DNA of 64,000 nucleotides from Physcomitrium patens (Eukaryota > Streptophyta > Bryopsida > Funariales > Funariaceae), in NCBI RefSeq assembly GCF_000002425.4, contig NC_037261.1, positions 3,285,362 through 3,349,361 of the forward strand, read 5' to 3'. The first letter of the stretch is position 1. Every line of letters starts with the position of its first letter. Made by a program: the position numbers and the translations under genes. The notes under the pieces are model-generated. The model was not told the DNA's origin. It was given only the letters and a program-made list of their open reading frames with translations, and did no database searches. This document shows, one piece after another, positions 12,120 to 20,791 of the stretch.

Positions 12120-12666
12120 TATCATGGACATATATATTTACCTCAATAGTTACTTATATGATTAAATAGAAGTAGGTAAAATAGAATAATTTCATAAAAT
12201 CTTCTAAAAAAGCTTCCTAGAAGCTTCATAGATGTAGTTTTGACTTTAGATGTATTTGTAGGTTAGAAACTTGGCCAAAAAGCTAACCATGTATTAGTAG
12301 CTTGCGGAACAAGTTACCTCCGTGTAGTAGCTTGTAGAACAAGCCAACTACATGGCGCATACATAGATAACTTGCCTTGCAAGATAAGACATGTGGCTAG
12401 TAAAGACAACACATATTAGAGGTCTTATAGGACATCGCCACGTGACTCTTACTTAGATAGTATATATAGAGGCAAGAGTGAAGCCTTCTTCACTCTTATC
12501 AACGCCTTTCTAGTCTTGGTTTTATTTCAAGACTTTCTAGTCTTCTTATTTTTGACAATAGCCATTCTAGTTAATATTATATCATCTTTGAGTGACTTTC
12601 TAGTTCTCTTCAGTGATAGAAGAGTGTATTGAGGATTCTCTTTCTTTGAGATTCATGTCCTTGACA
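12120..12666 (+). repeat. 5' LTR of the complete chromovirus
   Basis: The LTR starts TATCATGGAC (the 3' copy has TGTCACGGAC) and ends TCCTTGACA. The intact ends are therefore TGTCA...TGACA, a 5-base inverted repeat. A likely TATA region, AGTATATATAGAGG, lies near 12460. A CACGTG core sits near 12440 in this copy, while the 3' LTR has CATATG there. Confidence 0.92.
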
Positions 12667-12881
12667 GTTTGACAAGAGTACTAACATATTGTTTGTGTCT
12701 TGTTTTAGAAGTGAGTGGATTATTCTACTTCTATTATTATATTTTGAAGGTTGCGGACTACCCACCTTTAAATAAAAAATCTTGTTTTCTAATACTGATC
12801 TTTTCATTAAAGAGAGTGGATTACCCCTCTTTGTGGGATTTATTTTTAGAGGTTGTGGATTACCCTCCTCTAATTTAACTT
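12667..12881 (+). other. Leader between 5' LTR and gag, with repeated blocks
   Basis: Three imperfect blocks of the form GAGGTTGTGGATTACC(C) occur at about 12746, 12818 and 12848, each followed by a pyrimidine-rich piece. Together they could fold or act as a packaging signal. The standard tRNA primer site is not visible next to the LTR end. Short frames on both strands here are not taken as genes. Confidence 0.5.
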
Positions 12882-13880
12882 TTGAATTTATTTGAGTTAT
12901 CTATGGAAGGAAAGTTTATGGATGCTACTCTCAATAGAAGTGAGAATAGATTTTTAATTATAGTAAATCTTCATGAACTTGTCAATATTCTAAGAGTGGA
13001 GATCTCACGTATTTCCAACGTGAATCATCGAAGTACTATGCCTACGCCTATGAAAGAAGTTCAAAGTCTACAATAAGAAGTTGTGCAATTGAAAGAAGCA
13101 AGTAGATCAACATCATAACCAAATCCAGGGATTTTTGCTTCTACAAGTATGACAGGGACAAGGATTAGTATGCCTGAGAATTTTGATGGAACAAGATCAA
13201 AATTTTGAGGATTTTTGTAACAAGTCAAGCTCTATTTAAAGTTGCATCCTTTCCAATATCCTGATGGATTTATCCAAGTCGGATTTATAGGTGCACTACT
13301 ATCAGGAAGTGCTCTCTCTTGATTTACACCTTTAATGAAAAAAGATTCACGACTCGTTTATGATTTGAATTCATTTCTAGAAGTATTTATGGCCACATTC
13401 AGAGAAAGTGATCGAGAACGAGTACCAGAGACCAAGCTTCTATCTTTATGGCAAGGATCACGATCAACCACTACATATGTTGTCAAATTCCAAAATCTTG
13501 CTTGCAACATGGATTGGAACGACAAAGCACTTATCAACCAATTTCGATATGGATTGAAAGATAGTGTCAAAGATTTGTTATTAACAATGTCGAAAGTAAA
13601 ATCTTTGGAACAATTTATTACTCAAGCCATTACATACAATAAGTGTTTATTTGAAAGGCATCAAGAACAAAGATTTAGTTGGAGAGGAACAAGTCAAGTA
13701 ATGGCGGCAGCTCCCAAGTTTTCTGAAACGTATTTGTCAAAGCCAAAACCAATGCAAATTGATATGATACGTTTTAAACCTCTCACAAAGCAGGAAAAGA
13801 CTCGATGTCGCTAGGAGGGATTGTGTTTATATTGTAGAGAAGCTAAGCACACTGCTCAATATTGTCCAAAAAATCAATAA
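12882..13880 (+). pseudogene. gag of the chromovirus, broken
   Basis: One frame runs through 12882-13880 with several in-frame stops. It contains the Gypsy gag core, including MPENFDGTRSKF, FIQVGFIGALLSGSALS and WNDKALINQFRYGLKD. It ends in a CCHC zinc knuckle, CLYCREAKHTAQYC, near 13830. The longest open piece is 13335-13814 (159 codons). Gag would form the virus-like particle that holds the RNA. Most stops can be explained by single C-to-T or G-to-A changes, for example tryptophan to TGA in the SALSWF context. The likely start is the ATG at 12903, or an earlier one now lost. Confidence 0.85.
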
Positions 13881-13957
13881 AATTACAAAATGAGGAGCAC
13901 AATTACCAAAGAAGATAGTGTGTCAAAAAACGAGTTTCTCCAGCTATAATAGGGACC

Positions 13958-14145
13958 GTGCAACTGGAATCATGTACAATACCTAGTAAAGGTCCTATCT
14001 TTTCCTCAGACCCCTCACCATGTTTTATAATAGAAGTATATTTAGGCTCTAATAATCACAAAGTCTTTGCCTTGTTAGATTCAAGAGCCTCAGCATATTT
14101 TATAGACAAAGATTTTGCCAAAAATCAAAAATATCTTTAGTGAAG
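13958..14145 (+). pseudogene. Aspartic protease region of pol
   Basis: The frame reads GSNNHKVFALLDSRASAYFIDKDFA. This is the retropepsin-like active-site region in which DSGAS is expected and DSRAS is found, a G-to-A change of the glycine codon. The aspartate is kept, but loss of the glycine should damage the enzyme. The frame differs from that of gag and shifts again before reverse transcriptase. Confidence 0.75.
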
Positions 14146-14529
14146 AAAGTTAAATCCGTACATGTAGAAGTCATAGATGGTCGTTCGTTGTTTTCTATAA
14201 ATGTTACCCATGAAACTATTCCTTTAGATATAGCAATTAAAAATCATAACATAGTAGTATTTAATGTAATAAAATCTCCCTCTAATCTGATTATTTTAGG
14301 ATTATCATAGCTAGAAAAATATAACCTTCAAATAGATTGGATTTCTCGTAACCTTAACTTTTTTGATAGTATAATCTAAGATTGCGTTAGCAAAGTAGAA
14401 GTATGTAAGTCCAATACATCCAAATCTTTACTAATAGGTGCAAAAGCTTTCATGCATGTTGTAAAAGAAAGATAATCTTTTATTATATATGCTACACCCA
14501 TTTCTAATAGTGAAACAACATCGAGTGGT

Positions 14530-15360
14530 ATTCCTAAGCAATATCAAGAATTCTAAGATGTTTTTGAAAAGAAGAATGCATATATTCTTCATAAGCATTG
14601 ACCTTATGATTGTTCAATTGATCTGTAAGAAAGAGCTCAACCACCATTCAGACTAATCTATAGCTTATCGGAGAATGAGTTGGTTGTATTAAAGGAATAC
14701 ATTGATGAGAATTTGGCAAAGAACTTCATATGCCATTTTAAATCTCCAATTGGGGCTCCTATCTTATTTGTGAAGAAGAAAGACAGATCTCTACGAATGT
14801 ATGTGGATTATCGAGGACTCAACAAGATCACCATCAAAAATAGGTATCCTTTGTCTTTGATTTCAGGACTTCTTGACCAACTCAATCAAGCAAAGTTCTA
14901 TACCAAAATAGATCTACGAGGAGTATACAACTTAGTTCGTATCAAGGAAGGAGATGAATGGAAGACTGCTTTTCGAACTAAGTATGGACATTTTGAATAT
15001 AATGTCATGCCTTTTGGACTTACAAATACACTGGCCGCTTTTCAACATCTTATGAATGATATTTTTTGTGAATTTTTAGATGATTTCATTGTTTGTTATT
15101 TAGATGACATTCTAATCTACTCTAAGAATATAGAAAAACATGAGCTTTATGTTCGTTGCATGTTATAGAAACTTAGAGATGCAGGATTATATGCCAAATT
15201 AAAAAAGTGTGTATTCTACACTACTCAAGTTGACTTCTTAGGATACATCATTTCCAACGAAGGCCTTATGATGGATCCCAAGAAGGTTCAAACTATCATA
15301 AATTGGAAGATTCCAAGAACAATACGAGATATACAATGCTTTTTGGGCTTTGTTAATTAT
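14530..15360 (+). pseudogene. Reverse transcriptase region of pol
   Basis: The best open piece is 14680-15168. It holds the Gypsy reverse transcriptase blocks in order: [29 protein letters not shown] (first catalytic aspartate), [12 protein letters not shown], and [12 protein letters not shown] with both catalytic aspartates. Upstream, the frame from 14530 (PKQYQEF) carries stops at CAA, CGA and CAA positions. Downstream the frame reads on past a TAG (LYVRCML, stop, KLRDAGLYAKL) to PKKVQTIINWK and FLGFVNY, where the RNase H deletion starts. Confidence 0.9.
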
Positions 15361-16363
15361 GGACTATATACTCCAGTACTTTATGTCAGCATGTGTCTTG
15401 AATCATCGTCAAGTCTGTTGGAGCATGTCTTTATCTAGATTCAATTTTAAGATCACTTATCGACCCAAAAAACAACAAGGTCTATTGGATGCTCTTTCTA
15501 AACATTCTTATCTTGCACCAAAAGAAAGAGATGCATCTTTTGATCAAAAAAGATCAATTCTCTTGAAGTCCAAGGATTTTCATCTTCGAGCTATAAAATC
15601 AACATTGATTATTGATTCAATATTTGTGAAGCAAATTCAATCAAATATGTCCTCTGATCTTCTTATTCAAGATATCAAGGATACTTCCTCTAAGTCCCAT
15701 GATACTTTCAAGTTTAAATTCAAGAATAATCTATTATATTTCAAAGGATGCCTATATGTTCTAAAAGGTGAAGCCCAATTACATGTTCTTCAAACTCATC
15801 ATGACTTTCCAGCAGCAGGACACTTTCGATACAATAAAACTTTAGAACTAATATCCAGGGATTTTTGGTGGCTACAAATGTGGAAGGCGGTCAAAGATTT
15901 TGTACAATCTTGTGATGTTTGCTCAAGATCAAAATCTCCTCGTCATCGACCTTACGGACATCTTCAGTCATTACCTATTCGAGAACAACCATGGTCTTTT
16001 GTTTCTATGGATTTCATCATGGATCTTCCAATCTCAAGTTCTTATGATTCTATATTCGTGATAGTAGATCGTTTTACCAAGATGGCACATTTTGTACCAT
16101 GTACAAAATCTATTACAGGTGAAGAAACAGCTAAGCTTTTCATTAATAATATCTATCGCTATCATGGATTGCCAAAGGATATTATATCAGATAGGGGGAC
16201 TCAATTTATATCAAGATTTTGGAGAACCCTATTCAAGATTCTAAAAGTGGATATAAAGCTTTCTTCATCTTTTCATCCTCAAACTGATGGACAAACAGAA
16301 CGGGTAAATCAAGTTTTGGAGCAGTATTTGACATGTACCATCAACTATCATCAAGATGATTAA
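15350..16363 (+). pseudogene. Deleted RNase H end joined to integrase
   Basis: The frame of 337 codons starts just after the deletion join, with LQYFMSACVLNHRQ from the end of RNase H. It goes on to TYRPKKQQGLLDAL, the H2C2 zinc domain (HHDFPAAGH and CDVC), and the integrase core. In that core the three acidic residues are the D of FISMDFIMDL/IVDRF, the D of IISDRGTQF and the E of the GQTERVNQVLEQYL block. A stop at 16361-16363 replaces the tryptophan after NYHQDD. Integrase would join the DNA copy to the chromosome. The enzyme is broken here. Confidence 0.88.
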
Positions 16364-17030
16364 ACAATTCTTTTACCATTGGCAGAGTTTGCATATAATA
16401 ATTTGGTACATTCTTCTACTCAATAAACACCTTTCTTTGCCAATTATGGTCATCACCGACATCTTGATACTTTTGACTTTTTAAAAATTGATAATCTTAT
16501 GGCGGAAGATTTAACAAATCGCTTATCAGAGCTACATACAACAATGAAGATACAATTAAAGGAAGCTCAAGAACGACAAAAGACCAATGCAGATGCCTAT
16601 CGCAAAGAGTAACCACAATATAATATGGGCGACAAGGTATGGTTACTTTGTCGTAATATCAAGACTACTCGTCTTTGTGATAAATTAAATTATTGTAGGC
16701 TCGGACCTTTTTCTATTTGTGAATAAATCAATTCTATTGCCTATCAATTACATCTATCAAAGTCTATGAAGATCCACCTTGTATTTCACGTGTCTCTTTT
16801 GGAGCCATATAAAATAGTGAATATCTTTAGAAGAAGACAAATGCCACCTCTTTTTATATAAGTGGATAATAACCAAGATTTTGAGGTGGAAGAAGTCTTA
16901 GACTCAAGGTGGCGCCAAAGTAGGTTGGAATATCTTGTTCATTGACACGGATAAAATATTAGTGAATGCACATGGGAGCCATTAAAGAATCTTGTAAATG
17001 CAGCAAAGAAAGTTGAAGTCTTTCATCAAT
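16364..17030 (+). pseudogene. Integrase C-terminal part with chromodomain
   Basis: The frame continues after the stop as LLPLAEFAYNN, YNMGDKVWLL and HVSLLEPYK, with several more stops. From 16877 it reads DFEVEEVLDSRWRQ, LEYLVH, a stop where W is expected, HG, a stop where Y is expected, and ECTWEPLKNLVNAA. This is a chromodomain of the same kind as the one at the left edge. Its tryptophan and tyrosine cage positions are the ones lost. Confidence 0.82.
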
Positions 17031-17149
17031 GACATCTATCGAAACCAAGATGAAGAATAGCAAATCTTTGCTATAAAAGAAACAAGATAAAAAGAAAATA
17101 ACATTCTACCTTCTATCTTTCATTGTAGCTTCTATGTATTTGTGATGAG

Positions 17150-17506
17150 ATGGAGCACCAACAACCAGCAGATTCAACTCAAGAGCTTTCATTTGCGGAC
17201 TTACCAGACAAGATATTATGATTGTCACAACCTTCAAGACGACAAAATCGAGATGAAGATCTTCAAGAACAACATGTCCTTCCTCGAATAGATGGCAAGA
17301 TACAACGTGTTTAGTATCACGACCTTGGAAGAGAATCCCGATGTTTGGTGATTTTATTAGAGGTAGAAACTACTCCTGATAGTGTTCCAAATGTTTTATT
17401 TGAAAGAAGTTATGAAGGCCTTAATAATGACCAAATAATAGGGTGGTCTTCTCGCCCTAATATGGGATACTGTAGATGGTTGAGAGGACCTATTAAGCAT
17501 CTTTGA
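17150..17506 (+). pseudogene. Extra reading frame downstream of pol, two stops, function unknown
   Basis: From an ATG at 17150 one frame stays open for 119 codons apart from a TGA and a TAG, each one C-to-T change away from CGA or CAG. It begins MEHQQPADSTQELSFADLP and ends SRPNMGYCRWLRGPIKHL. It lies between the chromodomain and the polypurine tract, in sense direction. I do not recognise the protein. It could be a third gene of this family or a chance frame. The other copy cannot help because its matching part lies outside the window. Confidence 0.45.
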
Positions 17507-17592
17507 AGAAAGCAAAGATCGGAGTATATAGCAAATATAATTTGCCGCATCTTGAACTTCTTCAACATATGAAGGTTGTGGAACTCATCCCT

Positions 17593-17606
17593 GGAAGGGA
17601 GGGTAA
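17593..17606 (+). other. Polypurine tract
   Basis: GGAAGGGAGGGTAA directly precedes the TGTCA of the 3' LTR. This is where plus-strand DNA synthesis would begin. Confidence 0.85.
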
Positions 17607-18153
17607 TGTCACGGACATATATATTTACCTCAATAGTTACTTATATGATTAAGTAGAAGTAGATAAAATAGAATAATTTCATAAAGTCTTCTAAAAAAGC
17701 TTTCTAAAAGCTTCATAGATGTGATTTTGATTTTAGATGTGTTCGTAGGTTAGAAACTTGGCCAAAAAGCTAACCATGTATTGGTAGCTTATGGAACAAG
17801 TTACCTCTGTATGGTAGCTTGTAGAACAAGCCAACTACGCGGCACATACCTAGATAACTTGCCTTGCAAGAAAAGACATGTGGCTAATAAAGTCAACACA
17901 TGTTGGAGGTCCTATAGGACATCGCCATATGGCTCTTAGTTAGATAGTATATATGGAGGCAAGAGTGAAGCCTTCTTCACTCTTGTCAATGCCTTTCTAG
18001 TCTTGGTCTTATTTCAAGACTTTTCAGTCTTTTTGTTTTTGATAATAGCCATTCTAGTTAATATTATATCACCTTTGAGTGACTTTTTAGTTCTCTTTAG
18101 TGATAGAAGAGTGTATTGAAGATTCTCTTTTTTCGAGATTCATGTCCTTGACA
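17607..18153 (+). repeat. 3' LTR of the complete chromovirus
   Basis: It begins TGTCACGGACATATATATTT and ends CATGTCCTTGACA. It has the same length as the 5' copy and aligns with it end to end without gaps, as far as can be judged by eye. Confidence 0.93.
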
Positions 18154-18589
18154 ACAACTAATCTTCTCCAAGTATTAAATTTTAGTAGTTTGATATAAGT
18201 TTTTCCTTTAATCTATTGCTAATTCTTTCTTAAATATGTCTATATCAATTTCTTATCATATTTACTTTGATTTGGTTTATTTATGCCTCTACAAAATAAA
18301 TAGAAGTTCTTTCTACAAAAGGCAGCATTAAGATTAAACTTTTTACCACCTTTCTATAATTTATCATTTTTTTTTCTACTACATTTTTTTACTAGTCTCT
18401 TCTATAATAACATCTATTTTTTCATATTTTTATCATATAGTTGTATTATAACACAAAAGGAGGAGATTACCTTACTACTCCTTGTTACATAGATAAGAGT
18501 TTTGGGACTACAATGAAAGGAGGGACAAGAAATTTCCATAAGGCTCGAGCACTACAAAAAAGTGCTACATTGGACTCTAGTAAAAAATA

Positions 18590-18620
<31 letters not shown>

Positions 18621-18815
18621 GAAGATTAGATAGGTTATTAGTCCAAAAGGACAAATTTTCAATTTTTACAAAGTTGAGAGGTATGTGTGAAATTATCAAA
18701 ACTTAAAGAATATTCTTGATTTTTTAAAAAAATTCAAAGGCATGTGTCATATTTCTTTTTTTCTTTTTTTTTGATGGTTAGGATGATTTAGTAAAAATTT
18801 AGGTGTATTTATCAT

Positions 18816-18852
<37 letters not shown>

Positions 18853-19100
18853 TACAAATAAATTATTATATAAAAAAATCCTCTCAATTATCTTAATTTT
18901 AGCTTCTAGTACATAGCTCAAGTTTTAAGAATATCATTAATAATATTAATAATATTTGCAAAAGATACAAACATATTAGAATTCTTTGAAAAACTAGTTT
19001 TTTTTAAAACTATATATGTGTTTATGCCAGAGTTGAATTTTGTTAAGTGATGTCAGCTATGTAGTCGCTGTGTTTAGAAGTTGCAATGTATTGTTTTCAT
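18154..19100. other. AT-rich spacer with poly(A) and TA tracts
   Basis: No gene is recognised. A run of 28 A at 18593-18620 follows a weak 62-codon frame (18441-18629), which could be the tail of a retrocopy or LINE. A (TA)n tract lies at 18821-18850. Confidence 0.5.
18593..18620 (+). repeat. Poly(A) run
   Basis: 28 A in a row, preceded by ATATAT. It may be the tail of a retroposed sequence; no matching target duplication was found by eye. Confidence 0.8.
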
Positions 19101-19104
19101 TAAT

Positions 19105-20030
19105 TACAAACTATATAGTAGGCAAGTGTTGTTGTTCTGAATACTCGGCAAGTTGTGCTTTACTTGTAACTACTTTATATAATTTATTTTTGGAATATAA
19201 GTAGATGTTGCAAGGATTTTTTTTATAGAAAATAATGCACCATTTGGATTTGGAGTTGAATGCTATGTAGTGTCCCTTGTCTATAAAAATTTCAATTAAG
19301 CATATGTAGTTTTTGACACAAGAGACGTAGAGAACCTTGGGTACTTGTTTTATTTCTCCTCCCAAGTAGAAGTAAACATCTCCTTTTCTACTTATGGAAA
19401 GTAATTCTCCTGGCATTGTTTTAATGCTATTTGATTTTCTCTTTGAACTAATGTAGTGTAACAGCTCAGGGTTGCCAGTTACATGTTGACTTGCCCTTGA
19501 GTCGATGTACCAGCTGTTGTGGTCGGGTTGTGTGAGGTTGAGTTCGACCATGCACATGTCCATTACTTTGGCAACGCCAGTCTTTGGAGTTTCTTTATTG
19601 GGTGTTTCTTCATCCTTGTTCACTTCAGTAGAGTGAGCATATGAACGTCCACCTTTCTGGAGTCGAGAAATTTGAATTTCTATGTCCCATAATTGTTGTT
19701 TGAGCAATGGTATTGGATATTTTTGTGTAAGGTGTTTGGGTGATCCACATTTGAAACACCCTTCTGTTGTATTGTGGATCTGACTTGGATTTTTTCAGCT
19801 TTCACTTCCAAATCACTGACGTTGTATGTGTTCTGCCTGAGTTGCAATGGACGGTATGTTTGAGATCCTCCTCAATACGGTGGACGCTGTTGATAGTATC
19901 TATTTTTTCGGGGCTAGGGTTTGAAGTCGTGTTGCTGGAAGTGAGCCATGAGAACCTCGTCCTGTTTGCCTTGGGTTGAGAATCGCCACGCATCTTCCTG
20001 TAGAAGTCTGGCTTCTCCATCTGCCATTTT
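19105..20030 (-). pseudogene. Ty1/Copia gag and protease fragment
   Basis: The longest minus-strand frame (19111-19707) contains WYIDSRASQHVTGNPELLHY, the Copia protease motif with DSRAS in place of DSGAS. It is followed by a region like the gag-pre-integrase domain (ISRKGDVYFYLGG, KVLYVSCVKNYICLIEI). Just upstream, around 19700-19770, the same frame has CFKCGSPKHLTQKYP, a CCHC zinc knuckle whose last cysteine is now tyrosine. A shifted frame up to about 20020 seems to be the end of gag. No integrase or reverse transcriptase of this element is seen, and no LTR was found. It is a truncated, decayed copy. Confidence 0.8.
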
Positions 20031-20156
20031 TGATAATATGTTTTGTCAAAAATTCAAGAAACTAGAGGGGAGACTTTGAAGTACAATTTCAACTGGTTCC
20101 TTATTAGATACAGGGTTGCTGCAACTAGCAATGTGATGAGAGATACAAGTGCAGAA

Positions 20157-20383
20157 GTGTAAACAGACAATCAAGAGTGACTGTGTGAACAAAGACGCAG
20201 GGGTGACAGTGAGAACAGAGAATCAAGTGTACCGGTGTGAACAGATTGGTAAGAGTGACTGTGTGAACACAAAAAATATATATATATAAGGGGGGTGGAC
20301 AGTGTGAACGGAGAATCAAGTACAACGGTGTGAACAGAGTAACCGGGGGGTATGGCGTGTGTGAACAGATCCAAAGTCACAGC
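20157..20383 (+). repeat. 26-bp minisatellite, about 8 units
   Basis: Units start at 20157, 20183, 20209, 20235, 20261, 20302, 20328 and 20357, each opening with GTGTGAACAG or a close variant. Four of the first five spacings are exactly 26 bases. The fifth unit is longer because a TA tract and a G run grew inside it, and the last two are 29 and 27. A typical unit is GTGTGAACAG followed by AGAATCAAGT and six variable bases. The array ends about 410 bases before the start codon of the hydrolase gene. Confidence 0.85.
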
Positions 20384-20791
20384 GTGCATGTGAGTCACAA
20401 ACCATGTCCACCAGCTCACGACAAGTCAGCCCACGACGATGCCGCCCCCCGCGAGGATCTCAGTGAAATCTGAAGGGGCGATAAATTAATTCATGGCATG
20501 GCAGATGAAGAGGAAGAAGTAGAAGAAGAAGAAGAAGTGGAAGATAAGAACCAAATACTTCACAGAACAAAAGAACAAAAATATTGAGTGCCAATTCGAC
20601 GGAGGATTTGGCACGGAAGTGCCCGACAGCCGCCACTTTTGAAGCTGAGCCACTTCAGCGAGGTGATGTGTTGGTGATGCTGCCTCTCTCCTCGCGAGGT
20701 TGCGTCTTCCCCGTACCCAACACCGCTGCAGGGAGCATCGTATAGGGAGCAAGAGGGAGAGAGAGAGAGGTGTGAGGGGACATTTTTTGCG
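20384..20791 (+). promoter_or_regulatory. Upstream region and likely 5' leader of the hydrolase gene
   Basis: Base composition shifts here from AT-rich to mixed. A GA-rich run lies at about 20505-20550 (repeated GAAGAA) and a GAGAGAGAGAGAG stretch near 20755, just before the ATG at 20792. Such purine runs are common in plant 5' leaders and promoters. No clear TATA box is seen, and the start of transcription is unknown. Confidence 0.5.

Larger units (their letters stand above)
12120..18153 (+). mobile_element. Complete Ty3/Gypsy chromovirus, 6034 bp, decayed
   Basis: Two LTRs of 547 bases each (12120-12666 and 17607-18153) enclose gag, protease, reverse transcriptase, integrase and chromodomain in Gypsy order. 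The flanks are ACAAT (12115-12119) and ACAAC (18154-18158), a 5-base target duplication with one transition. A polypurine tract GGAAGGGAGGGTAA precedes the 3' LTR. Most of RNase H is deleted, and stops interrupt gag and pol, so the copy cannot move by itself. By eye the two LTRs differ at about 45-50 positions, with only about four transversions. The family resembles moss chromoviruses with a fungal-like pol, but that placement needs a tree. Confidence 0.92.

Noticed and set aside
20157-20383. Regular repeats as a possible CRISPR array
   Set aside because: Units follow each other without unique spacers, vary inside, and lie in a plant nuclear context; it is a minisatellite.
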